Positions 43,201 through 51,098 of a DNA stretch of 64,000 bases are shown piece after piece (the first letter of the stretch is position 1; each line of letters begins with the position of its first letter). The notes beneath the pieces are model-generated. The model was not told the DNA's origin. It saw only the letters and a list, made by a program, of their open reading frames with translations, and did not search any database. The stretch lies in the NCBI GenBank assembly GCA_050012375.1, contig JBEKHH010000004.1, positions 62,001 to 126,000 of the forward strand, in the 5' to 3' direction. Source of the DNA: PALSA-1353 sp050012375. GTDB lineage: Bacteria > Planctomycetota > Phycisphaerae > Tepidisphaerales > Tepidisphaeraceae. The position numbers and the translations under genes were made by a program.

Positions 43201-44854
43201 GCACGATCAGGGCCGGGCGGCGGTTTTGGAATCGCTGGCTCGAAACTATCTCCAGATGCCCGGCCACACGGATGTCGCGGTCTCCCGGCTAACCGTGGCG
43301 GCGAGCATTTCGCCGGGGGCCATGTTGCGTCGGCCCATGGTCCTGCCGGACGGGACGACGCTCCAGAACATCTCGCTGTCCAGCGCCCGCGAGGCGCTGG
43401 CTCGGTATAACGTAAAGACGAGTCTTGATTCGTTGCCCGACCTTCATATTCCGACGCACGCCCAATCCGATGCGTTTTTGCGCGCCACCGGGCGGCGCGC
43501 CAAACCGTTCCAACCGCCGTTGGCGAACGACACCATCGCCGGCGTCGATGCGCTGGTGGTTCCGCTGGAGGGCTTCGCGCGCAATGACCGGATCGTCGCC
43601 TGGTCCGGCGCGGGCGGACTGTCCGTCTATCCGGTGGCCGGGAATGGGCCGTCGTTCAGTTGCCCGGCGATTAACTCTTCGCCGCTGGGGGCGGCCTGGA
43701 CCGACGGCAATCTTCTGGCGTGGACGAAGGATTTGATCGCGGCCATCGACGGTTATTCGGGGCGAAGCCGCTGGTCGATAGAGATCGCCGCGCTGCCGGC
43801 AATCGCCGCGGCCGACGCGGCGGCCCCGCAGCCCGCCCAACTCGAGCAGATCGTGCAGGTGAAGCCCCTTGGGGACCGCGTGATCGTGGTAACCAATGCC
43901 GGGCGGATTTTCGCGGTGGACCCCCGTGCCGGCCGGGTGGTCTGGCAAACGCGCGTCGCGGGGGTGATCGACGCGCTATTGGCCAATGATGACTTCACGG
44001 TCGTTCGAGTGCAGGATGGACAGCTCGTTCAACTTCAGGCGTTCAACTCCTTCAGCGGCGAGCCGATCGGCCGAAGATCGTTTGCTCTCGACAGTGGAAT
44101 TGTTCCGGTGAACGTGGCCCTGGCGGCCGATGGAACGCTGGCCTACACCTTGCCCAATCAGCTCTGCATCGCGGACTTATTCCAAGCCAATATCTCCGAC
44201 GGGGACATGCCGGCACAGCTCGTCACGGAGCCGATTCCCAACGCATCGCTGATGTTTCAGGGATGCAATCAGCCGGATCAACTGCTGATTCACGGCGGGC
44301 GGGTGTTCGCCGTCGCCAACAACGGCACGGGCGTGCGCATCTTCTCCACGGACACGGCCCAGGCGTGGCAGTATCACGCTCCGGGCGGCCGGGGCGATTT
44401 CAGCGGTGTTTTCCCCACCGGTTCCACCAGCCCGAACGTCACGCTTCACATTTCCGGGAATTATCTGTTCATACTGAGCCCGCGCCATCTCACCGCATGC
44501 CGAATCGATCCCCCCGGCGAGAATTGGGAAACCGGCGACGATCCGATCAAGGCCACGAATTATGAACAACTGCTGTATGGAAAGGATTATCTGGTCATGG
44601 TGGATCACCCGGGGCAGCCGCTGGCCGTGAGCAACCGCGCCGGCAGCCGGCTGACGCTGAACTTCTTCAATCGCACGGTGAAGGGCCTTGCCGACAAGGA
44701 GTCCGGGGCGCTGTTGTTCACGTATGATCTTTCGATTCTTCAGGACAGTTTTGCGATCGAGCCGGTGGAAGGCGGGATCGCGTTTTTCACGGGGCATACG
44801 ATCCAGGTTCTGCTGGGCGCGCGGGATGCGCTCGCCAACGCGCCGCCGATTTGA
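40169..44854 (+). CDS. Giant secreted PQQ-binding-like beta-propeller protein
   Basis: 1561 residues from the ATG at 40169. The open frame begins 29 codons earlier, but this ATG precedes a proper signal peptide (CLYLSCLIFLCSPSFAQ). An N-terminal TPR-like part of about 250 residues leads to beta-propeller blades of the PQQ/YrvL type, for example LVCLDRNTGKEIWTTSPPS, VASLDAYTGAIDWLDVYP and IFAVDPRAGRVVWQTRVAG. A TPR-like helical stretch (about 780-1060) separates two propeller regions. No cofactor Cys pair typical of quinoprotein dehydrogenases was noted, so it is probably a structural or binding protein. Part of the signal peptide is encoded by a repeat. It ends 17 bases before a strong terminator. 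Confidence 0.9.
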   Translation: MSRNLSGIFPSCLRAFVPSCLYLSCLIFLCSPSFAQVRVMQLPMQPGNFPQAAADAPDDSGGVYVRDSAIALEKLALARRMERLHEWGKSADVYQEILEKYPDRVVPSGEDPQTHVVNRYVSVTETVRQSLCKWPSDGLMVYRSRYETEAAKLLAAAGADDLDQLQQVLFLYFPTESAKAAGIRLMDDYFEQGDYAAVAQTGRRLLDWHPNLIAERPMVLYRTAIAQKLAGQGDDAGRCLDELRRNFPQATGTIRGQDVLLADSLEKELAGANLVRGEASDSWLSVGGDASRSKVSSSTVRPGARLYSIPLPQPNWNQVPDAAQRHQIELTDEDQRKRGAGLGIMPAVDHGQLFFQDNTRIYALDLDSGGPLPAWVTTYPMQNGVYALVGTATPVPLGRQLCVTINDKYVTAVMGLSDPIAQSPMVPDQESRLVCLDRNTGKEIWTTSPPSLPEAQSALRDLQMGGSPLIVGDNLYIIAHSSRGRFEDCYVLCYGLANGQFHWASFIANSSSEMNVSAFADDSILYSDSVSHLAYASGRLFVVTNLGAVASLDAYTGAIDWLDVYPRTQSSPIPVGFNQPMLRPGSATVPWTYNPAVVEDSKVFVLPSDSENLFVYDAGSGNLLQQIALADLQEGRDPNVPYSPDVPDTLLAVKDDLIYLAGSRQVWQVPWRSIEHDKPADFTPRYWRSADAGDQSPQVRGRAFVTADAVYLPTQLCLRRILLGTGSLDSLNSSFPKTGWDEGQEGPGNVLVTEDHVIIAGDRQVAVYTDIQRARSKLDREIAEAPADPETRLHYAEVMFAAAQADIAQAKLEEAFELLGGEQSLRPGPLRDRAFLDALSFGKRLAKGPESARQAQRMFDLARAAANSVAQQVAYRIARAEHDWSEPDRDAGGAIALYQQILADPAWRAYPMPDAQGTTLGPAGAVAEKAIAEILATPEGRQAYEKFEQAAADALRQAREAGDPDQLLNVARIFPDSRVAADAMQSAADSYESDGNPRMATQVLRQLLLRLHDQGRAAVLESLARNYLQMPGHTDVAVSRLTVAASISPGAMLRRPMVLPDGTTLQNISLSSAREALARYNVKTSLDSLPDLHIPTHAQSDAFLRATGRRAKPFQPPLANDTIAGVDALVVPLEGFARNDRIVAWSGAGGLSVYPVAGNGPSFSCPAINSSPLGAAWTDGNLLAWTKDLIAAIDGYSGRSRWSIEIAALPAIAAADAAAPQPAQLEQIVQVKPLGDRVIVVTNAGRIFAVDPRAGRVVWQTRVAGVIDALLANDDFTVVRVQDGQLVQLQAFNSFSGEPIGRRSFALDSGIVPVNVALAADGTLAYTLPNQLCIADLFQANISDGDMPAQLVTEPIPNASLMFQGCNQPDQLLIHGGRVFAVANNGTGVRIFSTDTAQAWQYHAPGGRGDFSGVFPTGSTSPNVTLHISGNYLFILSPRHLTACRIDPPGENWETGDDPIKATNYEQLLYGKDYLVMVDHPGQPLAVSNRAGSRLTLNFFNRTVKGLADKESGALLFTYDLSILQDSFAIEPVEGGIAFFTGHTIQVLLGARDALANAPPI

Positions 44855-44871
44855 TGGTGGAATCGCCCCCA

Positions 44872-44893
44872 CCGCGGCGCCGCGGTTTTTTTT
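44872..44893 (+). terminator. Strong Rho-independent terminator
   Basis: A perfect palindrome CCGCGGCGCCGCGG (44872-44885) directly followed by eight T (44886-44893), 17 bases after the stop of the PQQ-propeller gene. Confidence 0.88.
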
Positions 44894-44957
44894 GGGGGGG
44901 GTTGTTTGTCGCAATTTGCTGCTGCCGTCACGGGCGTCTATAATTGAGGCGATGCCT

Positions 44958-45221
44958 ATGGCTACCATGGCTCCCAAATCGCCTAGCGAACCGACCCTGC
45001 GCCAGAGGGTTCAGAGCGTGATCGACCTGATCCGTCCGGCGGTTCAGGCTGACGGCGGGGACATCGAGCTGGTCGACGTGACCGGGCAGGGCGTCGTGCA
45101 GATTCGCTTTCATGGCGCGTGCCTGGGCTGTCCGAGCAGCCATATGACTTTGCAAATGGGCATCGAACGAAATCTTCGAGACCGCGTTCCGGAAGTCACG
45201 CAAGTCATTCCCGTCCAATGA
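44958..45221 (+). CDS. NifU C-terminal domain Fe-S scaffold protein
   Basis: 87 residues from the ATG at 44958, with GAGG 8 bases ahead; an ATG at 44952 is too close to that site. The single Nfu domain reads VIDLIRPAVQADGGDIELVD, followed by the cluster-binding CLGCPSS (CxxC) and MGIERNLRDRVPEV. Nfu proteins carry a [4Fe-4S] cluster and deliver it to target enzymes. The stop overlaps the tadA start, and it heads a run of overlapping genes up to 49470. Confidence 0.93.
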   Translation: MATMAPKSPSEPTLRQRVQSVIDLIRPAVQADGGDIELVDVTGQGVVQIRFHGACLGCPSSHMTLQMGIERNLRDRVPEVTQVIPVQ

Positions 45222-45685
45222 CCGATTGCAGCCTCATGCAACAGGCGATCGCCGAGGCCACCGCCGCTGGGGCGATGGAGGAGGTTCCCGTCGGCTGCGT
45301 GGTGCTGCACCGCCCGAGCGATCGGATCATCGGGCGCGGCCACAACCGGCGAAATATCGACGCCGATCCCACCGCCCATGCCGAGATCCTGGCCCTGCGC
45401 GACGCCGCCGCGACCCTGGGGCATTGGCGGCTGATGGATTGCACGCTGGCGGTCACGCTTGAGCCGTGTCCGATGTGCGCCGGGGCGATCGTCAATGCCC
45501 GCGTGGGACGGCTGATATACGGCTGCGACGATCCCAAGGCCGGCGCGGTTCGAACTCTTTTTCAATTGTGTGACGATCCGAGGCTGAACCATCGCGTTGA
45601 AATCGCCGGAGGAATTCTCGCCGATTCGTGCGGCCAACTCCTGCGCGACTTCTTCGAGGCCCAGCGCGCTCTCGGGAAGAAATGA
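45218..45685 (+). CDS. tadA: tRNA-specific adenosine deaminase TadA
   Basis: 155 residues from the ATG at 45218, which overlaps the NifU stop as ATGA. The zinc site is visible as HAE (TAHAEILALRDAA) and PCPMCAGAIVNARVGRLIYG. The Glu of HAE is the proton shuttle. The enzyme converts A34 to inosine in tRNA-Arg(ACG), allowing wobble decoding. Length and order of motifs match TadA rather than cytidine deaminase. The remaining C-terminus (DDPRLNHRVEIAGGILAD) includes the conserved LNH segment of TadA. Confidence 0.95.
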   Translation: MTDCSLMQQAIAEATAAGAMEEVPVGCVVLHRPSDRIIGRGHNRRNIDADPTAHAEILALRDAAATLGHWRLMDCTLAVTLEPCPMCAGAIVNARVGRLIYGCDDPKAGAVRTLFQLCDDPRLNHRVEIAGGILADSCGQLLRDFFEAQRALGKK

Positions 45686-45692
45686 GGAAATG

Positions 45693-46214
45693 ATGAAACG
45701 TCCTGGCGCAATTGGGTTTGGAATATGTTTCTTGGTTTTGTCGGCAGGCGGCTGCGCATCGGATATTGCCTCGCCGCAAACTCGGCCTTCCAGCCAACTC
45801 GATACCGCCGATACTTGGCGGCAGTTGACGCAAAGCCTGCACGGCCGGCAGATTCCTTCCGACGAAAGCTTCGCCGTGATCGTTCCGCGAAGCGACATCG
45901 ATTTGGAATCCGAGATGGGACAGATCCCCATCTCCGCGGGGATCGCATCCAAGTTCTATTTCTTTCGCTGTCCCTGCGGAAAGGTGAAAATAGTGGGCGA
46001 ATTCGTGGTCTGCGATTACGAGACCGGGGATGTGCTCGACGCGATCCGCGGCGGACAGTTTGATGTGGTTTCCATCGCCCCGATCGTGCAAAACACCCGG
46101 CCGAGCATCGTCTCCATCCGTTTTCAGGCCGAAGGCGACGGCGAGGACCTCGTCAAAGCCCTCCGCGACGCGCTGGGTCACACCGGCCGGTTTCCCGCTC
46201 AACGGGGCGGATGA
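45693..46214 (+). CDS. DUF1259-like lipoprotein
   Basis: 173 residues from the second of two adjacent ATG codons (45690 and 45693), the one better spaced from GAGGA. A lipoprotein signal peptide ends in LSAGGC. The domain contains FAVIVPRSDIDLESEMGQIP, FYFFRCPCGKVKIVGEFVVC and IVSIRFQAEGDGEDLVKALR, which resemble DUF1259 (LppY/LpqO) from memory. The two-cysteine CPCG is noteworthy and might bind a metal or form a disulphide. The function is unknown. The stop overlaps the next gene start. Confidence 0.75.
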   Translation: MKRPGAIGFGICFLVLSAGGCASDIASPQTRPSSQLDTADTWRQLTQSLHGRQIPSDESFAVIVPRSDIDLESEMGQIPISAGIASKFYFFRCPCGKVKIVGEFVVCDYETGDVLDAIRGGQFDVVSIAPIVQNTRPSIVSIRFQAEGDGEDLVKALRDALGHTGRFPAQRGG

Positions 46215-47782
46215 ATCCGATGACGCGCAGAGCCACCAGCGCCATCTTCTGCACGATTCTCCTGGTCATCGTGGTTGCGGTTTACGCGCCGGTCGGGCGA
46301 TTCCAATTCGTCCGGCTGGACGACTCCGACCTGCTCGTGGACAACCCGCTGCTTCATCCGCCGACGGCCAAAAGCCTGGCGCAATTCTGGACTGCACCGT
46401 ACGAAAATCTCTACACGCCATTGTCGTACAGCCTCTGGTGGTTAGTGAAATCCCTCGGCGGTGATTCCGCCGGCCCCGGGACCTTTCACGTGGTGAAGCT
46501 TTTCCTGCACGCCGCCGCCGCCGCTCTGGTGTTTTCGATCCTCCTGCGGTGCGTCGGATCACCGCTGGCCGCGTTTGGCGGAGCGGTGGTCTTTGCCCTG
46601 CATCCCATGCAGGTCGAAAGCGTCGCCTGGGTCGCGGAGACCAACAACGTCCTGGCCGGCGTCCTGTCCCTGGCGGCCATTCGCCTTTGGCTCGGCTTCG
46701 CCGACGCCTCGGGCAGCGGGCGATGGGCGACGTACTGGCTGGCGTCCGCGTTCTTTTTGCTGGCCCTGTTTTCCAAGCCGATCGCCGTGGTCGTTCCGCT
46801 CATCGCGGCGATTTTGGATGTTGGAATTGTCCGCCGCCCCGCTAAACGCGTGATTCTTTCGCTCATCCCATGGTTCGGCATGGCCGTCCTCTTTGGCCTC
46901 ATCGCCGGCCAGGTCCAGCCCGCGATGGGGGCCAATCCGGCGCATCGGCCGCTAATCGCTCTGGATGCGCTGGGATTTTATGTACGACACGCCGTCTGGC
47001 CGGTGCATCTGACCGTCGATTACGCCCGCTCGCCAATGCACCTCGGGTTCGACCATCAGTGGATCCTCAACGCACTGATCCCGGTGCTGATCGCGATCGT
47101 GGTTTGGCGGATATGGCGGGCGCATCGCACGCCCGCGGTCGCCGCCGCCATCGGGCTAGCCGCCCTGCTTCCAGTGCTGGGCCTGATCCCTTTCAGCCAG
47201 CAGGAGGTTTCCACCGTCGCCGACCGCTACGTGTATCTCGCCATGCTCGGTCTGGCGCTGTTCGTCGCCTGGGTTCTGCAACGCATTCCTTCGCCGGGGG
47301 GCGCAATCGTCACGGTCATTCTTGCCTGCTCACTTGCCTGGCTCACCGCCGTTCAGCTTCAGACCTGGCGAGACATCTCGGCTCTGGTCGCGCACACGCT
47401 GGCGATTGATCCGGGCAGCGCCTACGGCAACGAGATGGCCGCCCTGCAATTGGCACACAGCGGGCAGGCCCAGCAGTCCATCCCCTTTTTCAAAAGAGCG
47501 ATGGCACGCGATCCGAAGCTTCCGGGGTCCCATTACAATCTTGGCAATGCCTTCATGCATTTAAGCGAATTCAACCAAGCCATCGAAGAATACCAGTTGG
47601 CCATTGACCAGGGGGGGCCGCAGGTGTGGAAGGCGATGAACAACCTGGGGCTGGCCGACGTAAAAATCGGCCGGCCCGATCTGGCCATCGATCAGTTCAA
47701 GCGGATCCTGCAAATGGACCCGCAAAACGAATCGGCGCGTAATAACCTGGAAATTCTGTCGGCCGGCGTGCCATCACGGTGA
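46211..47782 (+). CDS. TMTC-like membrane protein with C-terminal TPR repeats
   Basis: 523 residues. About ten membrane helices are followed by TPR units (residues about 400-520: ALQLAHSGQAQQSIPFFKRA, HYNLGNAFMHLSEFNQAIEE, ALADVKIGRPDLAI-like). The N-terminal loop FVRLDDSDLLVDNPLLH and HPMQVESVAWVAETNNVLAG are hallmarks of the TMTC/GT-C O-mannosyltransferase-like family common in planctomycetes and other bacteria. It may transfer a sugar from a lipid carrier to exported proteins, with TPRs for substrate binding. The ATG overlaps the preceding stop (ATGA). Confidence 0.85.
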   Translation: MNPMTRRATSAIFCTILLVIVVAVYAPVGRFQFVRLDDSDLLVDNPLLHPPTAKSLAQFWTAPYENLYTPLSYSLWWLVKSLGGDSAGPGTFHVVKLFLHAAAAALVFSILLRCVGSPLAAFGGAVVFALHPMQVESVAWVAETNNVLAGVLSLAAIRLWLGFADASGSGRWATYWLASAFFLLALFSKPIAVVVPLIAAILDVGIVRRPAKRVILSLIPWFGMAVLFGLIAGQVQPAMGANPAHRPLIALDALGFYVRHAVWPVHLTVDYARSPMHLGFDHQWILNALIPVLIAIVVWRIWRAHRTPAVAAAIGLAALLPVLGLIPFSQQEVSTVADRYVYLAMLGLALFVAWVLQRIPSPGGAIVTVILACSLAWLTAVQLQTWRDISALVAHTLAIDPGSAYGNEMAALQLAHSGQAQQSIPFFKRAMARDPKLPGSHYNLGNAFMHLSEFNQAIEEYQLAIDQGGPQVWKAMNNLGLADVKIGRPDLAIDQFKRILQMDPQNESARNNLEILSAGVPSR

Positions 47783-47815
47783 TTCCGCTTTAGAATCGTC
47801 GCAAAGGAGTTTCCC

Positions 47816-48712
47816 GTGCCGCAACCGCTTCTGGCCGTCATCAGTGTTCTGGGCAAGGACCAAAAGGGGGTCGTCGCCCAGTTCGCGACGTATGTCGCGG
47901 AGCGCGGCATCAATATCCAGGACATCGAGCAGCGCGTCGTCCGCGGTTTTTTCCTGATGGACATGCTGGTCGATCTCAAGGACCTTTCCACCGACCTATC
48001 CGAACTCATCACCGGATTGCTGGAACTGGGCCGGAAGATCGACATGGAAGTGCGCGTCCATCTCCACAGCGAGCGGCGCGTCAAAAAAGTCGCCATCCTC
48101 GTCAGCAAAGAGCCGCACTGCCTGAATCGGCTTTTCGAGGACCTCAAGCAGCAGCGCGCCAGCGGCGCGCCGGTCGGAGTCTTTGCCAATCATCCCGACC
48201 TGGAACCGCTCGCCAAGCAGAACGGATGCCCGTTCTTCTATCATCCATCGGACGATCCGGACCGGCATTTTGATTGGCTGCTGAAGAGTCTTTCGGCTGC
48301 CGCGCCGGACCTGATTGTCCTGGCGCGATACATGCGCATTCTTCCCCAGCGGGTGGTGACGGCTTTTCGCAGCCGGATCATCAATATTCATCCGTCGCTG
48401 CTCCCGTATTTTCCCGGCGCGGCGCCGTACAAACAGGCGTACGAAAGCGGCGTTCGCGTGCACGGGTGCACGGCGCATTTCGTCACGGAGCAGCTCGACG
48501 AAGGCCCGGTCATCCTCCAGGACGTTTTCCACATCAACGTCGGGACGGACACTTTGGAAGACGTCAAGGAAAAGGGGCTTACTCTGGAGGCGGACGTCCT
48601 GAGCCGGGCGGTCAAACTTTTTCTCGACGAAGAACTGGTCGTCGTCGATGGAAAGGTGATCTTCAAGCCCGGCATCAGCCGATTCCCTCAACCGGACGCG
48701 GTAAAAACGTGA
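47816..48712 (+). CDS. purU: Formyltetrahydrofolate deformylase
   Basis: 298 residues from a GTG at 47816 with AAAGGAG 6 bases ahead. The N-terminal ACT domain (LLAVISVLGKDQKGVVAQFA) is followed by a formyltransferase-fold catalytic domain: KKVAILVSKEPHCLNRLFED, VLARYMRILPQRVV with the catalytic Asn/His region INIHPSLLPYFPGAAPYKQA and the Asp in QLDEGPVILQD. PurU hydrolyses 10-formyl-THF to formate and THF, balancing one-carbon pools and supplying formate to PurT. It is 33 bases after the TMTC-like gene. The stop overlaps the next gene GTG (GTGA). Confidence 0.95.
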   Translation: MPQPLLAVISVLGKDQKGVVAQFATYVAERGINIQDIEQRVVRGFFLMDMLVDLKDLSTDLSELITGLLELGRKIDMEVRVHLHSERRVKKVAILVSKEPHCLNRLFEDLKQQRASGAPVGVFANHPDLEPLAKQNGCPFFYHPSDDPDRHFDWLLKSLSAAAPDLIVLARYMRILPQRVVTAFRSRIINIHPSLLPYFPGAAPYKQAYESGVRVHGCTAHFVTEQLDEGPVILQDVFHINVGTDTLEDVKEKGLTLEADVLSRAVKLFLDEELVVVDGKVIFKPGISRFPQPDAVKT

Positions 48713-49470
48713 TTTTCATTGCCGAACCATACCGGCGCATTTTTAGTCAGATCGGCTTCAGCGCGGAAATGATCTTTACGGAACCGGCGATCAAGCCGTG
48801 GCGAAGACTTAAAGACCGCGAGAATTGCACCTGGGAGATCCCGGCGTCGCCCGGGGTCATTCGCCTGCACGTCAAGCGCTTCCCCTCCAAGGCAGCGTCC
48901 GCTCGGGAGGAAGCCGAGGGATACCGCATGCTCCATGAGCGTGGGATTCCCGCCGCCGCCGTGGCCGCCTGGGGCATCCTCGACGACGGGCGAAGTTTTA
49001 TCGCCACCGAAGACCTGGCCGGGTTCACGCCGGCCGACAAGCTGGTCGAATCCGGCCTGTCATTCGATCGGCTGCTGATCCCGACGGCCGATCTGAGCGC
49101 TCTCCTGCACAATGCCGGTCTTCATCATCGCGATCTTTATCTGTGCCATTTTCTGGCCCGCTGCGAGAAGGATCAGCCGGTCGATCTTCGCCTGATCGAC
49201 GCCGCCCGGGTGCGTCCGCTGCCCGGCCTCCTCGCCCACCGCCGATGGATCGTCAAGGATTTGGCCCAATTCTGGTACAGCACGACCGAGCTGGCGATCA
49301 CCGATTCGCAGCGGGACCAGTGGCTGGAGCATTATTGCCGGCAAACCGAAATTGGAAAAACAGAAGCCCTGAAGAGATCAATTCAGCGGAAGTCGGGGGC
49401 GATCGGCGTGCACGATGAAAAACTGCGCCGCCGGCAGCCAAACCGGAATATTTCGATCCCGCGGATCTGA
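48709..49470 (+). CDS. WaaP/InaA-type lipopolysaccharide-kinase-like protein
   Basis: 253 residues from the GTG at 48709 (overlap with the purU stop). Kinase-like elements are a Lys in IRLHVKRFPSKAAS, then YRMLHERGIPAAAVAAWG, the catalytic loop HHRDLYLCHFL near residue 140 and the metal-binding RLIDAARVRPL. This is the pattern of lipopolysaccharide core heptose/Kdo kinases (WaaP/RfaP, InaA). It may phosphorylate a surface glycolipid, or act as a small atypical kinase. The last residues (NRNISIPRI) and the stop coincide with the start of a dispersed repeat, so the original C-terminus may have been altered. Confidence 0.85.
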   Translation: MIFIAEPYRRIFSQIGFSAEMIFTEPAIKPWRRLKDRENCTWEIPASPGVIRLHVKRFPSKAASAREEAEGYRMLHERGIPAAAVAAWGILDDGRSFIATEDLAGFTPADKLVESGLSFDRLLIPTADLSALLHNAGLHHRDLYLCHFLARCEKDQPVDLRLIDAARVRPLPGLLAHRRWIVKDLAQFWYSTTELAITDSQRDQWLEHYCRQTEIGKTEALKRSIQRKSGAIGVHDEKLRRRQPNRNISIPRI

Positions 49471-49598
49471 AACCCGAAACCAGAAACCAGAATGACGAAT
49501 CAAACCCGAAACCAGAAATCCGAAACGAAGGCCAATTTCGGTTATTCTGGTTTTGGTCATTGATTCTGGTTTCTGGTTTCGGATTTCGGGTTTTCAGC
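49466..49598. repeat. Dispersed GAAATCCGAAA-type inverted repeat, copy 2
   Basis: The left half consists of GAAACCCGAAACCAGAAACC-type units, the right half of their reverse complement (TTCTGGTTTCTGGTTTCGGA and on). This gives a hairpin of over 100 bases between the kinase gene and the convergent STAS gene. It belongs to the same family as 32330-32445. It provides the TGA of the kinase gene and may terminate both transcripts. Confidence 0.8.
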
Positions 49599-49953
49599 GC
49601 CCGCTGACCAGCGCCAGGGCGTCGGCGCGCGACTTGGCGATGGTGAACAGCCGCTCCAGGCAACAGGTTTTGAATATCCGCAGAAGCTGCGGCGATATTC
49701 CGCACAACACCAGCGTGCCGCCGCCCTGGCGAATCCGCTCGCGGATGTTGACGAACAATCCGAGCATGGAACTCCCCATGTACCCCACCTGAGTCAGATC
49801 CACCACCCATGGCTCGCTGCCCTTGGCTTCGAGGCTTTTCAGCACCGCTTCAATCAGGCTGTCGATCTCCAGGGTGTCCATGGTGACGGGGAGAATAAAC
49901 TGAAGCACGTTCACCGCGTATTCTTGAGTGATTTGGAATCGCTGGCTGCTCAT
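49594..49953 (-). CDS. STAS-domain anti-anti-sigma-factor-like protein
   Basis: 119 residues, a single STAS domain: VLQFILPVTMDTLEIDSLIE, then WVVDLTQVGYMGSSMLGLFV, with Ser in GSS at the position phosphorylated in SpoIIAA-type proteins, and GTLVLCGISPQLLRIF. Such proteins take part in partner switching with an anti-sigma kinase. No kinase or sigma factor is adjacent. The gene is downstream of purM by 20 bases and ends at the dispersed repeat. Confidence 0.9.
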   Translation of the reverse strand: MSSQRFQITQEYAVNVLQFILPVTMDTLEIDSLIEAVLKSLEAKGSEPWVVDLTQVGYMGSSMLGLFVNIRERIRQGGGTLVLCGISPQLLRIFKTCCLERLFTIAKSRADALALVSGR

Positions 49954-49973
49954 GAGATGGCACAGAGTATCGC

Positions 49974-51074
49974 CTACCGCACTTGAAGACTATCCCCCTC
50001 GAACACGATGGCAAGAGATTCAATCTCCACGGCCTTTCGCCGGCCCTGCTTGACGACCGTGCCGCTTGGCCAGGCCTCGATGCCCACGCTTTGCGCCGCG
50101 GCCAAGCATTGGGGAACATCGCCGGCGGCCACATATGCGGCAAAACCGGCCCCCATGTTGAAGGTGGCGTACATTTCCGCCCGATCAACCGAGCCCTGCT
50201 CCTGAATAAACCGCATGACCGCCGGCGCGGGGGGCGCCGAAGTCATCCGATACACAAACGGCTCATTGAGCCGCATGAGCTTGCGCCAGCCATGGCCGGT
50301 GATGTGGGAGGCATATTTCAGCCGGAGATTCCGCCGCTGGCATTCGGCCACGAATGGGCAATAGATCGCCGAGGCATCCAGAAGCGCTTCGCCGTAGGAT
50401 CGGCCGTCGCCGATGGGCGTGAGATATCCTTGGCTGAGCCGCTGGGCGAGCTTCCGGCAAAGCGTCAGGCCGTTGGTCTGCACCCCGGTGCTGGCCAGCA
50501 AAACGATCGCATCGCCTTCGGCAATGTCGCCGAGGATGCGATGGGATTTGGGTCGAATCCGGCCAAACGCCGAGCCGGCCAGGACGATGGTTTTGGGATC
50601 GACGATTCCCCCGAGCGCCGGCGTCTCTCCGCCGCCCCAGGCGGCGCCTGCGCGGAGGCATCCCGCGGCAAATCCGCGGGCCAAATCTTCGGCGCGGGCC
50701 GCGTTGTCAAACCAGGCCGTGTCCCCCACCGCCGCGTGCATGGCGACGGAAATGGGGCTCGCCCCGGTCGTCGCCAGATCGTTGACGATCGTGGCAACCG
50801 TATCGATCCCAATGTTGGCGTAATGGCTCTTGCCAGTCAGCTCGAGCATGGCATCGGCAACGAGGTTCTTGGTCCCCAAGCCTTCTTCGACATGAGCGAG
50901 GAATTCATCCGGCGTTTCGATGAGATAGGCGCTTTCACCGCGAATCCCCGGCGGCTCGGCCAGGCCGTGACTTTTCAGCGCCCCCGCGGTAGTGACAGCA
51001 GCCCGCTGGCACGCTCGTTTGAAAGCATCCAGCGGGCCGTAGTCCACCCCGCTGCTCTGATACGTCAGGGCCAT
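49974..51074 (-). CDS. purM: Phosphoribosylformylglycinamidine cyclo-ligase
   Basis: 366 residues. AIR synthase family features are TYQSSGVDYGPLDAFKRACQ (SGVD motif near the N-terminus), GIDTVATIVNDLATTGASPI, WGGGETPALGGIVDP and a C-terminal AIRS domain (ASTGVQTNGLTLCRKLAQRL, ASHITGHGWRKLMRL). The enzyme closes the imidazole ring in purine synthesis, using ATP. The C-terminus (YATFNMGAGFAAYVAAGDV) is the normal family end. It is downstream of the pectinesterase gene by 24 bases in the same direction, an unlikely functional pairing. Confidence 0.94.
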   Translation of the reverse strand: MALTYQSSGVDYGPLDAFKRACQRAAVTTAGALKSHGLAEPPGIRGESAYLIETPDEFLAHVEEGLGTKNLVADAMLELTGKSHYANIGIDTVATIVNDLATTGASPISVAMHAAVGDTAWFDNAARAEDLARGFAAGCLRAGAAWGGGETPALGGIVDPKTIVLAGSAFGRIRPKSHRILGDIAEGDAIVLLASTGVQTNGLTLCRKLAQRLSQGYLTPIGDGRSYGEALLDASAIYCPFVAECQRRNLRLKYASHITGHGWRKLMRLNEPFVYRMTSAPPAPAVMRFIQEQGSVDRAEMYATFNMGAGFAAYVAAGDVPQCLAAAQSVGIEAWPSGTVVKQGRRKAVEIESLAIVFEGDSLQVR

Positions 51075-51098
51075 TGCCCACTTTTAGATCAACTCGAT

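Noticed and set aside
40172..43267. 1031-codon open frame antisense to the PQQ-propeller gene
   Set aside because: It is an Arg/Gly-rich shadow of a GC-rich gene in the opposite strand, with no domain pattern; the plus-strand frame carries clear propeller repeats and a signal peptide.
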